Of a stretch of 64,000 nucleotides of DNA, positions 50,837 through 59,678 are shown piece by piece. Both the position numbers and the translations under genes were made by a program. The notes below the pieces were generated by a model, which worked only from the letters and a program-made list of their open reading frames with translations, searched no databases and was not told the origin of the DNA. The stretch's first letter is position 1; every line of letters starts with the position of its first letter. The stretch is from Chitinophagaceae bacterium (GTDB taxonomy: Bacteria; Bacteroidota; Bacteroidia; Chitinophagales; Chitinophagaceae): contig JADJKL010000011.1 of assembly GCA_016706055.1 (NCBI GenBank), forward strand, positions 273,687-337,686. Direction: 5' to 3'.

Positions 50837-51652
50837 TTAATACTGTTCACTCTCATTTGGGAAATCATTTGACTTAACATCTTTAATATATTGTTGTACT
50901 GCGGTGGTGGCCTGTTCAGCAATATTCGAATATTGTCTTAAAAAGCGGGGTTTGAATTCGGTATTTATACCCAGCATATCATGCATTACAAGTACCTGTC
51001 CGTCACAATCGCCACCGGCTCCAATGCCAATTGTAGGAATTGAAATACTTGCTGAAACTTCTTTTGCCAGAGTTGCAGGAATTTTTTCCAATACGATTGC
51101 AAAACAACCGGCATCTTCTAAAAGCTTAGCATCGTTTCTTAATTTATTGGCCTCTTCTTCTTCTTTTGCTCTTACGGTGTAAGTGCCGAATTTATAAATG
51201 GATTGTGGTGTAAGTCCAAGGTGTCCCATCACAGGAATTCCAGCGGATACAATTTTTTTGATTGACTTCAATACTTCTTCACCGCCTTCAAGTTTTATAG
51301 AATGTGCACCAGATTCTTTCATTATTCTGATAGCAGAAGCAAGTGCTATATCAGAATTGGATTGATAAGAACCAAAAGGCAGATCTACGACTACGAGGCT
51401 ACGATTAACTGCTCTAATAACAGAAGAAGCATGATATATCATTTGCTCCAAAGTGATAGGCAAAGTAGTTTCATGGCCAGCCATTACGTTAGATGCAGAA
51501 TCGCCAACAAGTATAACATCAATGCCTGCACCATCAATTATTTTTGCAAAAGAATAGTCGTAGGCTGTAAGCATACCTATCTTTTCGCCAGCCGCTTTCA
51601 TCTTTTGCAGTGTATGCGTCGTAACTTTTTTTATTTCTTTATTAACAGGCAT
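50837..51652 (-). CDS. panB: 3-methyl-2-oxobutanoate hydroxymethyltransferase (ketopantoate hydroxymethyltransferase)
   Basis: First committed step of pantothenate synthesis, transferring a one-carbon unit from 5,10-methylene-THF to 2-oxoisovalerate. 271 residues. Family signatures: LTAYDYSFAKIIDGAGIDVI, VGDSASNVMAGHETTLPIT and GHLGLTPQSIYKFGTYTVRA, with GIGAGGDCDGQVLVMHDMLG near the C-terminus. 34 bases downstream of ppx in a leftward run; panC lies 5 kb away in the same run, with five genes between. The neighbouring panC and panB orientation supports co-expression. panD and panE are not in the window. Confidence 0.95.
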   Translation of the reverse strand: MPVNKEIKKVTTHTLQKMKAAGEKIGMLTAYDYSFAKIIDGAGIDVILVGDSASNVMAGHETTLPITLEQMIYHASSVIRAVNRSLVVVDLPFGSYQSNSDIALASAIRIMKESGAHSIKLEGGEEVLKSIKKIVSAGIPVMGHLGLTPQSIYKFGTYTVRAKEEEEANKLRNDAKLLEDAGCFAIVLEKIPATLAKEVSASISIPTIGIGAGGDCDGQVLVMHDMLGINTEFKPRFLRQYSNIAEQATTAVQQYIKDVKSNDFPNESEQY

Positions 51653-51686
51653 TCAATTATTTTTTAGGATATAAATGTAAGTAAAA

Positions 51687-52583
51687 TCAAATTTCGATAT
51701 TACTGAGCCTTACTTCATCATATAAATTATGAACTAATCCATCCGCCAGCCCTATTTTAGGAACAAAGATTTCTTCGGCATCAGACCATCGCATTACATT
51801 AATATAAATTAGTAGCGCAGGCACAATTACGTCAGCTCTGTCTTCTCTTAGTTTGTACATGCTGATACGCTGCGTTACAGAAAGGTTGCTAAATTCTTTA
51901 TAATAATCTCTCAATACATCGAGTGACAGAGATTTTCCTTCTTTTCTTTTTGATATGGAAAATATTTTATTAATGTTTCCTCCCGAACCTATTGCAGTTA
52001 CATGATGATAACCTTTCGTTTTTTTAGTTATACATTCTTTCATTTCATCCCATGTGGCTTCAGTAACTTGATTTTTTAGCAACCGGATAGTACCGATATT
52101 GAATGATTCTTTAAACACTAATTTATTGTCGCTAAAGAAAGTTAGCTCAGTGCTTCCTCCACCAACATCCACATAGAGGTAAGATTCTTCGTCAGTTAAA
52201 TTTTCTGCTATATGATTTTCATAAATAAAAGAAGCTTCTTCATTGCCACTGATGACTTGTATTTCGATTCCGGTTTCTGCTTTTACTTTTTTAATTATTT
52301 CTGCGGCATTTGCAGCATCCCGCATGGCAGAAGTGGCACAGGCTTTCCAATGCTTTACGTCATACACATCCAATAATAATTGGTAAGATTTGATGGTCTT
52401 AATTATTTTATCCACCTTGGCCGGTGGAATTTCTCCCTTGTCAAATACATCGAAACCGAGCCGTAAAGGAACTCTTACTAATACTACTTTGATAAACTCT
52501 TTTGTACCCTGTGGGCCTGAGATAACATCAGTAATCAGTAATCTTGCTGCGTTGCTTCCAATATCAATTGCTGCTAATCTCAC
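51687..52583 (-). CDS. ppx: Exopolyphosphatase/guanosine pentaphosphatase family protein
   Basis: 298 residues, the short Ppx/GppA form with only the N-terminal actin-like ATPase-fold domain pair: RLAAIDIGSNAARLLI (phosphate loop), SYLYVDVGGGSTEL and the VTAIGSGGNINKI segment. It releases phosphate from polyphosphate chains or acts on pppGpp; these cannot be told apart from sequence. Its start overlaps the end of ppk1 by 20 bases, so the synthetic and degradative genes are co-transcribed and probably translationally coupled. Confidence 0.9.
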   Translation of the reverse strand: MRLAAIDIGSNAARLLITDVISGPQGTKEFIKVVLVRVPLRLGFDVFDKGEIPPAKVDKIIKTIKSYQLLLDVYDVKHWKACATSAMRDAANAAEIIKKVKAETGIEIQVISGNEEASFIYENHIAENLTDEESYLYVDVGGGSTELTFFSDNKLVFKESFNIGTIRLLKNQVTEATWDEMKECITKKTKGYHHVTAIGSGGNINKIFSISKRKEGKSLSLDVLRDYYKEFSNLSVTQRISMYKLREDRADVIVPALLIYINVMRWSDAEEIFVPKIGLADGLVHNLYDEVRLSNIEI

Positions 52584-54660
52584 GTCGGATTTTTGTTTTA
52601 TTATACAGGTAATTGTATGTTTCTACCTGCGATCGGATTTTCTTTTTCGTTGTTCTTACATACTCGTTACTCAACTCATTGTCAAGCCATCTTGCTTTCA
52701 CATTATCTTGTAACTGTATATCAAGAATGTCAATCAGTTCCTTTTTTAATTCATTGTTCCAGATGGGACAGGTGGCTTCCATTCTATGTTCAAGATTTCT
52801 TGTCATCCAGTCTGCCGAAGATAAAAAAACTTTTTCTTTACCCCTGTTGTGAAAGACCCACACTCTTGCATGTTCCAGGTATTCATCAATAATACTTATT
52901 GCCCGTACAGGCTTTTCATATTTTTTATTTTCAGTTAACATACAAAAAACACCTCGAATGATTAATTTGATTTGTACGCCAGCTTTAGCTGCTTCATACA
53001 ATTTTAAAATCATTTCTTCATCAGAAAGTGAGTTCATTTTAAGGGTTATAGCAGCTGGCTTTTTCTTGTTGGCTTGTCTTATTTCTTCATTAATCAGTTT
53101 TGTCATTTCCTGTTTTACAAAACCGGGACTTGGAATTATTGTTTTACATTCCCTAAGAAAGTGCATGCCAGATTTCGGCTGTTCCAGAAAATTGAAGATT
53201 CTGTTTATGTCAGCCATTATTTTTTGATTGGAGGTTAGTAAACAATGGTCGCCGTAAACTTTGGCTGTTTTTTCATTGAGGTTTCCGGTACTGATAAAGC
53301 CATATAAAATGAATTTATGATCCTTTGTTTTCTTTTTAATCAGGCAAATTTTTGAATGCACTTTTAACTCTGGAATTTCAATTAAGACTTTGGCGCCTTC
53401 TTCTTCCAGCCTATTTTTCCATTCTATGTTTGCTTCTTCTTCAAATCTGGCTCTAAGTTCCAGCATTACAATTACTTCTTTTCCGTTGCGAACAGCATTA
53501 ATTAATGCATTCACAATTTTAGATTGCGACGCAAGACGGTAACAGGTAATTTTTATTGTTGTTACATCAGGGTCAAATGCCGCTTCCCGTATAAGATCAA
53601 TTAATGGAAGAAAAGAATGATAGGGGAAATGAAGTAATACATCTTTTTTGAGTATAACATCTGAAACCCTATTGTCTGTAAGTTGGGGATGGTCAAATGG
53701 TTTTTTGCGTTGTTTTTTATCTTTAAATACCTGATCAGGAAAATCCATAAAGTGCCGGTAATTATGAATACGACCACCTGGAATCAGGTTATCTCTTTTC
53801 GAGAGGTTTAATCTTCTGATAAGGTATTCCAACAATCCCGGATCCATTTCTCTATCATAAACAAAACGAACAGGTTTTCCTTTTTTTCTGTTTTTAATCC
53901 CCTTCTCAAGTTTCTGAATTATATTCATCGAAACATCTTCGTCTATATCAATTTCTGCATCTCTAGTTACTTTAAAAATATGCGAAGAATATTGGTCGTA
54001 ACCGAAGTAAGAAAAAATTTCTGGAAGGCTTGCACGGATAATGTCTTCCAGTAAAATGATATGATGTTCATCTGGATTAGGAGAAGGGAGGATGGTAAAT
54101 CTGCCAAGAGCTCGGCTAGGAATTTCAATCAATGCATATTTTCTTTTTAATGCACTTTCTTTTTTCCACATTACCACTGCTAGGTAAATAGATTTATCTC
54201 GTAATACAGGAAAATCAGGAATACTTTCAATCATTAAAGGGATTACATCAGAACTCACTTCTTCTTCATAATGATTTAGAACAAACTGTAGTTGTTCGCT
54301 GTTTAATTCCTTTTCTGTTCGTAAGTATATTTTTTGTTCTGTCAATAGATGCTTTACGTCTTCCCAAATCCGGTTAAATTCACCTTGTTGATTTAATACC
54401 GTCATTTGTATTTCATCAATGATCTGTTGCGGGTTATTTTCCAGATGCATTTTTGCTTTGCTTCCCAATTGTATCATCCGACGAAGTGTGGCTACTCTCA
54501 CTCTGAAGAATTCGTCCATATTGTTAGAAAAAATGCCGAGAAACCTAATTCTTTCACGAAGGGGAACTGATGCATCTGCAGCTTCTTGTAATACTCTTGC
54601 ATTAAATGAAAGCCAGCTGATATCTCTTGCAATTAATTTTCTTTTGTCGTGGTGCGCCAT
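52564..54660 (-). CDS. ppk1: Polyphosphate kinase 1
   Basis: 698 residues, full length. Makes inorganic polyphosphate from ATP, reversibly. The N-terminal helical domain (ARDISWLSFNARVLQEAADA) and head domain are followed by two PLD-like domains. The active-site His motifs are in KVHSKICLI and in EHARVWVFHNRGKEKVFLSS with DWMTRNLEHRMEATCPI. TGNLNEKTAKVYGDHCLLTS also matches the family. Overlaps ppx. Confidence 0.96.
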   Translation of the reverse strand: MAHHDKRKLIARDISWLSFNARVLQEAADASVPLRERIRFLGIFSNNMDEFFRVRVATLRRMIQLGSKAKMHLENNPQQIIDEIQMTVLNQQGEFNRIWEDVKHLLTEQKIYLRTEKELNSEQLQFVLNHYEEEVSSDVIPLMIESIPDFPVLRDKSIYLAVVMWKKESALKRKYALIEIPSRALGRFTILPSPNPDEHHIILLEDIIRASLPEIFSYFGYDQYSSHIFKVTRDAEIDIDEDVSMNIIQKLEKGIKNRKKGKPVRFVYDREMDPGLLEYLIRRLNLSKRDNLIPGGRIHNYRHFMDFPDQVFKDKKQRKKPFDHPQLTDNRVSDVILKKDVLLHFPYHSFLPLIDLIREAAFDPDVTTIKITCYRLASQSKIVNALINAVRNGKEVIVMLELRARFEEEANIEWKNRLEEEGAKVLIEIPELKVHSKICLIKKKTKDHKFILYGFISTGNLNEKTAKVYGDHCLLTSNQKIMADINRIFNFLEQPKSGMHFLRECKTIIPSPGFVKQEMTKLINEEIRQANKKKPAAITLKMNSLSDEEMILKLYEAAKAGVQIKLIIRGVFCMLTENKKYEKPVRAISIIDEYLEHARVWVFHNRGKEKVFLSSADWMTRNLEHRMEATCPIWNNELKKELIDILDIQLQDNVKARWLDNELSNEYVRTTKKKIRSQVETYNYLYNKTKIRREISSN

Positions 54661-54735
54661 AAAAGGTTAGTTATTCCGTTGTTGGTGAAATTACGAAATG
54701 CAAAAAAATCGGAGTATTAAGTTTTTTGAGTCCTG

Positions 54736-55227
54736 TTACTTCTTTTTAGCAGCTTCAATAATTGAAGTGGTAGAAAATCCTTCAAGAATCGGGTTGATTA
54801 CTACACGGCCACCATTTGCAATCACCTCTTTGGCTCCTGCAATTTGCTCAACAGTATAATCGCCGCCTTTTATTATTACGTCTGGCAGTATGGTTTTTAT
54901 TAATTCAAGTGGAGTGTCTTCTTCAAATATCACAACTGCATCAACCATGAGTAATGCGGCAAGTACTATTGACCTTGATTCGTTATTATTAACAGGACGA
55001 GTTTCGCCTTTTAATCTTTTTACAGAACTATCTGCATTTAAGCCTACAATTAATATATCTGCTTCTTTTGCAGCAGTGGATAAAGAAACAATATGTCCCT
55101 TATGAAGAATGTCGAAGACTCCATTGGTAAAGGCAATCGTTTTACCCAATAATCTCCATTGAGCTACTTCTTTGGTAATTTGCTCAATATCTAATATTTT
55201 ATTCTGTATTAAGTCGGCTTTCTGCAA
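54736..55227 (-). CDS. rfaE2: D-glycero-beta-D-manno-heptose 1-phosphate adenylyltransferase (RfaE2-like)
   Basis: 163 residues of cytidylyltransferase/nucleotidyltransferase fold: AFTNGVFDILHKGHIVSLST (HxGH motif as HKGH), VGLNADSSVKRLKG, RPVNNNESRSIVLAALLMVD and PDVIIKGGDYTVEQIAGAKE. Equivalent to the second domain of HldE, without the kinase domain. It makes ADP-heptose for lipopolysaccharide core. Its start overlaps the end of the flippase-like gene by 29 bases. The other heptose genes (gmhA, gmhB, rfaE1) are not here. Confidence 0.9.
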   Translation of the reverse strand: MQKADLIQNKILDIEQITKEVAQWRLLGKTIAFTNGVFDILHKGHIVSLSTAAKEADILIVGLNADSSVKRLKGETRPVNNNESRSIVLAALLMVDAVVIFEEDTPLELIKTILPDVIIKGGDYTVEQIAGAKEVIANGGRVVINPILEGFSTTSIIEAAKKK

Positions 55228-56227
55228 GTTGTTTTCTTTTATTATAATAGGGAATAGCTACAAAGCTAAATAATCCTCCAATGAGTATGACTGCCGTTTG
55301 TGCCAACCATAAGATCCAGCCGAATGCAAGTGCTATTCCTTCATTTAAACCATACAAAAGCATGGTTTTTTGAATAAGCCATGCATAAGCTCCGATATCG
55401 CCCGGTGTAATTATCATGCCGATACTACCAGCCGACAGGACGGTGAATGCTTCTTTGATTCCATAATGTTCAGTTTCCTGTAAAGCCATAAATCCAAAAT
55501 AACCGCCCATCAGATAAATTGTCCAGATTAGAATTGTAAGAATTACAAATTGTCTTCTTTTCTTAAGATATCTGATTGCTGAAAACCCTTGTATAATGCT
55601 TCGAATTATTTTTTTGAATAATAACTTTAGGTCAGTCAGACTTTTTTTCTTTTTTATCATCCAGATGATAAGAATTATTAAAAGAACTCCAAGGATGATT
55701 AACCCAAACATCAACCCAGTATTTTTTTTATTTTCTCCGCTTTCAGGTGAGGAAAAGAAAGTGTTAATCAGTTGGGTATAAAGATGTGGTTGAATGAGTA
55801 GTGTGATTGCAAATACCACTAATAATGTAAAGGCATCTATTATTCTTTCAAGTATGATTGTTCCTATTAGCTTATCCGCCGGAATCTTTTCATAACGAGC
55901 TAGAACGGTACATTTTAAAACTTCGCCTAATCTTGGTACAGCCTGATTAGCAAGATAACCAATCAAGACTGCAAAAAATGTGTTGGATATAGAAGGTTTA
56001 TAGCCAAGTGGTTCAATCAATAGTCGCCAGCGAATAGCTCTTATAAAATGACTTAATAACAAAAGACCGAATACTGGAATAAGCAGCCAATACCTTGCTG
56101 TTTTTAATGCAGACTTAATATGTGATTTATCATCGGCGGATAAGTCTTTGATTGACCACCAGACCAAAAAAATACCTAAGCCTAAAAAAAAGCAGTATTG
56201 TAATATGGTACGTAACCGTTTATTCAT
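55199..56227 (-). CDS. Lysylphosphatidylglycerol-synthase-type (flippase-like) membrane protein
   Basis: 342 residues with eight or so TM helices. The pattern matches the LPG_synthase_TM (UPF0104) group: SHFIRAIRWRLLIEPLGYKP, FFAVLIGYLANQAVPRLGEV, and VLSAGSIGMIITPGDIGAYA with the conserved GxxG loop. Family proteins act as lipid or glycan-lipid flippases or are partners of glycan enzymes. Overlap with the heptose adenylyltransferase gene suggests a role in envelope glycan synthesis; this is inference from position. Confidence 0.85.
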   Translation of the reverse strand: MNKRLRTILQYCFFLGLGIFLVWWSIKDLSADDKSHIKSALKTARYWLLIPVFGLLLLSHFIRAIRWRLLIEPLGYKPSISNTFFAVLIGYLANQAVPRLGEVLKCTVLARYEKIPADKLIGTIILERIIDAFTLLVVFAITLLIQPHLYTQLINTFFSSPESGENKKNTGLMFGLIILGVLLIILIIWMIKKKKSLTDLKLLFKKIIRSIIQGFSAIRYLKKRRQFVILTILIWTIYLMGGYFGFMALQETEHYGIKEAFTVLSAGSIGMIITPGDIGAYAWLIQKTMLLYGLNEGIALAFGWILWLAQTAVILIGGLFSFVAIPYYNKRKQLAESRLNTE

Positions 56228-56278
56228 GAATTCGAAAATAACTCTATGTTATTAAATAATTATAATTAGTTCAGTTGA

Positions 56279-57133
56279 TTAATCGAATAAGAACATATTA
56301 TCTATCAATCGGATCTCATTGTCGTAGGCGGCAATAAGTGCAATTGTCTTTTTGCTGTCAGTCCAATCTTCAATAGTTTTTAAGGTTGCACTATCTGCTA
56401 TTTCTACATAGTCAACTTTAAAGCCGACTTCTTCAAGCATATCTACTGCTTGTTTCCTTAAAAATGATGGAGAGATTTTGTCAACATTGCTTTTGATAAA
56501 CGATAATGTTTGAAAAATTGCAGGAGCATTACGTCGTTCGTTTTCATTAAGCCTCATGTTCCGGCTGCTCATAGCAAGCCCATCCTTTTCCCGAAGGGTA
56601 GAACAGATGGTAATAGCTACTTTTTCTTTCAGCCCAATAAGTTCAATCAATTTGGTTATTACCATGCACTGCTGAAAGTCTTTTTGTCCTAGGTAAAGAT
56701 TGTCTGGCATAACAATATTTAGCAAACGGTCTACAACCATGCACACACCTTGGTAATGTCCGGGACGAAATGCGCCTTCCAATATTTTTTCAAGGTTACC
56801 TAAGTCATATTTTTTTTCAATAGTAAGACCGTTTGGATAAATTTCTTCCACTGAAGGAAGAAAAAGAACATCGCATCCTGCCTTCTCTAATTGCAAAATG
56901 TCTTGCTTAATGGTAATTGGATATTTATCAAAATCAGCCGCATTGTTGAACTGAGTAGGGTTTACAAATATGCTGCAAACAGTAATATGGTTAACCTTTT
57001 TTGAAGCATTGATCAAAGAAATATGCCCATTATGTAATGCTCCCATAGTTGGAACAAATCCCAGTTTTAGGCTCTTTTCTCGTTGTTTATCAAGCCAGAT
57101 TTGTAAAGCCCCGGCCTTTTTAAATAATATCAT
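56279..57133 (-). CDS. panC: Pantothenate synthetase
   Basis: 284 residues. Joins pantoate and beta-alanine with ATP. The HIGH-like motif lies in FVPTMGALHNGHISLINASK; other family segments are SIFVNPTQFN, DVLFLPSVEEIYPNG, GQKDFQQCMVI and the KMSKS-like region MSSRNMRLNENER. First gene of the leftward run, divergent from the glycogen-synthase-like gene with 104 bases between starts. In Bacteroidota panC next to a glycogen-synthase-like gene and a DUF4270 gene is a recurrent order, from memory. Confidence 0.95.
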   Translation of the reverse strand: MILFKKAGALQIWLDKQREKSLKLGFVPTMGALHNGHISLINASKKVNHITVCSIFVNPTQFNNAADFDKYPITIKQDILQLEKAGCDVLFLPSVEEIYPNGLTIEKKYDLGNLEKILEGAFRPGHYQGVCMVVDRLLNIVMPDNLYLGQKDFQQCMVITKLIELIGLKEKVAITICSTLREKDGLAMSSRNMRLNENERRNAPAIFQTLSFIKSNVDKISPSFLRKQAVDMLEEVGFKVDYVEIADSATLKTIEDWTDSKKTIALIAAYDNEIRLIDNMFLFD

Positions 57134-57190
57134 TGATGAGGTAAGTTAGTGTTGATAATTCTTAAATCGCCATTTTAGCCTTAAAATAGT

Positions 57191-57198
57191 TACCTTTG
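57191..57198 (+). promoter_or_regulatory. Bacteroidota -7 promoter element of the GT5-like gene
   Basis: TACCTTTG matches TAnnTTTG, 39 bases before the ATG at 57238. Confidence 0.5.
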
Positions 57199-57237
57199 CC
57201 ACCTTTTAACAAAGCGGATAAACTAAACGAGACGCAA

Positions 57238-58053
57238 ATGTCAGCAAAGAAAAGAATTTTATTTATCGCCAACGAAATGTCTCCCTACCTTGAATTGACA
57301 GAGTTTTCTGAAATTGTCAACAAATTAGCAATCAAGGCAAATGATAATAATTTTGAAGTACGGTGTATTATGCCCCGTTTTGGTACTATTAATGAACGCA
57401 GGCACAGGCTCCACGAAGTAGTAAGGCTTTCAGGAATTAATGTTTCTGTAGATAACGATGATATTCCATTGCAGATTAAGGTAGCTTCTTTGCCAAGTGC
57501 AAGGTTGCAGGTTTATTTTCTGGATAATGAAGAACTGTTTAAAAGAAAGTTTCATTTTCATGATGAGAATGAAAAATGGTATGATGACAATGGCTTAAGA
57601 ACAGTTTTTTATTGTAAAGGAGCATTAGAAACAGTAAAAAAATTCGGATGGCCTCCAGATATTATTCATTGCAGTGGCTGGATGACAGGACTTATTCCCG
57701 CATACTTAAAAACGGTATATAAAAAAGAACCAGTTTTTGCTCATAGTAAGATTGTATATACAATTGGGCAAAATACTTTTAAAGAAAAGCTGGGAGCCAA
57801 ATTTTTAAAGGAGGCATTGATACATGCTTCTTTAAAAGATAAAGACCTGGAGCCGTTTAAAGAAACAACGAATACTGCAATGTTTCGTGGTGGCGCCACT
57901 TATGCGGATGCAATTACATTTGGCGCAGAAAAAATAGATAAAAAACTGCTTGAAGAGTTTTCTAAAGTAAGAGGTAAAAAGACACTTACTTACACGGAAG
58001 ATGGAGATTTAACAGACTATTTACAACTCTATAACGACCTTGCGAGCAAATAA
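57238..58053 (+). CDS. One-domain glycogen/starch-synthase-like protein
   Basis: 271 residues from the ATG giving MSAKKRILFIANEMSPYLEL. It matches only the N-terminal GT5 (starch synthase catalytic) domain: FIANEMSPYLELTEFSEIVN in place of the AxECxPxxKxGGLGDV loop, RCIMPRFGTINERRHRLHEV, and DIIHCSGWMTGLIPAYLKTV. The second Rossmann domain with the ADP-glucose site is missing and the KxGGLGD loop is replaced (no Lys-Gly-Gly), so it is unlikely to synthesise glycogen. Frameless truncation is not seen: the stop is followed by an intergenic gap and the DUF4270 gene. A conserved partner of that lipoprotein or a regulator is possible. Confidence 0.8.
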   Translation: MSAKKRILFIANEMSPYLELTEFSEIVNKLAIKANDNNFEVRCIMPRFGTINERRHRLHEVVRLSGINVSVDNDDIPLQIKVASLPSARLQVYFLDNEELFKRKFHFHDENEKWYDDNGLRTVFYCKGALETVKKFGWPPDIIHCSGWMTGLIPAYLKTVYKKEPVFAHSKIVYTIGQNTFKEKLGAKFLKEALIHASLKDKDLEPFKETTNTAMFRGGATYADAITFGAEKIDKKLLEEFSKVRGKKTLTYTEDGDLTDYLQLYNDLASK

Positions 58054-58082
58054 AATCACTAACCCGGACATAAATCTACTTT

Positions 58083-59570
58083 GTGAAGAACAGATATTTC
58101 TTTTTAAACTTGATAGCAATCGTTGCCACGGTTGCTATTGTATTTTCAGCTTGCAGAAAAATTAATGAATCCACAGAACTTGGGGGCAGTTTAATACCTC
58201 CTGTGGATGGTATTAATACATTCGATACATTAATAAATGTACAGACCTTCAATGATACATTTGGGTTTTTGACCGACTCGCAGTATCTAGATAAGAACCA
58301 GGAATTTTTCCTTGGAAAGATCAATAACGATCCTTTTTTTGGGAAAACTGATGCAAGGATGTTCTTTGAGCTGAAGCCTTTGATTTATCCTTATAGTTTT
58401 GGTAATGCACATCCGGATAGTTTATTTATAGACTCGGTAGTGTTGGTAATGGATTATATTGAAACATATGGAGATACGAACACAGTTCAAACTGTGAATG
58501 TTTATGAGATGGATCAGCTTCCAGCTAATAATTTTAATGTAGATTCTAATTACTTAATAAGAAAGGAGCATTTTACATATTCTAGCTTGTTGGGATCAAA
58601 ATCTTTTGCTCCAAAATCGCTGAAAGATTCTGTGAAAGCATTCAACGACACTAGTGCAAGTCAATTAAGAATCCGGCTTGATAATAGTTTCGGAACAAGA
58701 TTATTGTCTTATGACTCCTCCCAAAATACCTTGAATGGCGCTTATTCAAGTGACTCTGCATTTAAGTCTAATCTCAAAGGATTTGCCGTGCGGTCTATGA
58801 GTTCAGGTGATGCTGTAATGGGATTTAATTTAAATGGAGCCAATACTAAGCTGGCCATTTATTATCGTTATGACAAAAGAGTAGTGTCTACTACACCAAA
58901 TATTCAAACTACAGTTGCTTATTTTTCTTTCGTTGGTTCGTTATGCGCTGCTGCTAATTATGTACAACGGGATTATACCGGTACGCCAGTTGAAGCATCC
59001 GTTGGCGGAACAGTTTCTGATCAGATTGTCTATATTCAAACTACACCGGGTACTTTTGCAACAATCAAAATACCAGACCTAGCATTAATAGGTAATAGGG
59101 TTATACATAGAGCTGAGTTGATTGTAGAACAGTTGTATGACATAAGTGATAGCACATTCAGAGCTCCAGATTTACTTTATTTAGATGCTTCGGACCCAAG
59201 CATAACGGCACCTTATAAATACAGAACAATTCCATACGATTTAGCCATAGATAATACAGGAGGCTTAAATCTATTGAGCTTTGGAAGTCTTCCTACAATG
59301 GATGTTGATGGCGGAGGAAATAAAATAAGAGTTTGGAAGTTTAATCTGTCTCGGTATGTTCAGCATATTTTAACCGGAACACAATCATTATACAATCTCC
59401 GTCTTTTTGCTCCTTTCTCATTTTTAGAGCAGTATGGCTTACCTCCTGGAGCTGATTTAACGATTCCGGTAAATATAAATTCATCTGTAGCGAAAGGCAG
59501 AGTGAGGGTAGGTGGTGGAAATCATCCAACACAGCGAATGAGGCTACGACTTGTGTATTCTAAACTTTAA
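58083..59570 (+). CDS. DUF4270 family lipoprotein
   Basis: 495 residues, GTG start (MKNRYFFLNLIAIVATVAIV, lipobox FSAC). Matches DUF4270: ELGGSLIPPVDGINTFDTLI, FLGKINNDPFFGKTDARMFF, LFIDSVVLVMDY and the closing KGRVRVGGGNHPTQRMRLRL. A surface or periplasmic lipoprotein of Bacteroidota without known activity. It follows the glycogen-synthase-like gene by 29 bases, so they are co-transcribed. A hairpin terminator follows. Confidence 0.9.
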   Translation: MKNRYFFLNLIAIVATVAIVFSACRKINESTELGGSLIPPVDGINTFDTLINVQTFNDTFGFLTDSQYLDKNQEFFLGKINNDPFFGKTDARMFFELKPLIYPYSFGNAHPDSLFIDSVVLVMDYIETYGDTNTVQTVNVYEMDQLPANNFNVDSNYLIRKEHFTYSSLLGSKSFAPKSLKDSVKAFNDTSASQLRIRLDNSFGTRLLSYDSSQNTLNGAYSSDSAFKSNLKGFAVRSMSSGDAVMGFNLNGANTKLAIYYRYDKRVVSTTPNIQTTVAYFSFVGSLCAAANYVQRDYTGTPVEASVGGTVSDQIVYIQTTPGTFATIKIPDLALIGNRVIHRAELIVEQLYDISDSTFRAPDLLYLDASDPSITAPYKYRTIPYDLAIDNTGGLNLLSFGSLPTMDVDGGGNKIRVWKFNLSRYVQHILTGTQSLYNLRLFAPFSFLEQYGLPPGADLTIPVNINSSVAKGRVRVGGGNHPTQRMRLRLVYSKL

Positions 59571-59599
59571 CGATTTAACGATAGTTATCAAGATATGTT

Positions 59600-59634
59600 T
59601 AAAAGTCCGTTTTCTTATGAAAGCGGACTTTTTT
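59600..59634 (+). terminator. Intrinsic terminator after the DUF4270 gene
   Basis: Stem AAAAGTCCG / CGGACTTTT, extended inside by TTTC/GAAA, followed by T residues. Confidence 0.88.
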
Positions 59635-59651
59635 CATTGTGAGCTCACCCT

Positions 59652-59659
59652 TATCTTTG
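59652..59659 (+). promoter_or_regulatory. Bacteroidota -7 promoter element of metK
   Basis: TATCTTTG matches TAnnTTTG and lies 19 bases before the metK ATG. Confidence 0.55.
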
Positions 59660-59678
59660 CCGCCTAAAAATTATATTC

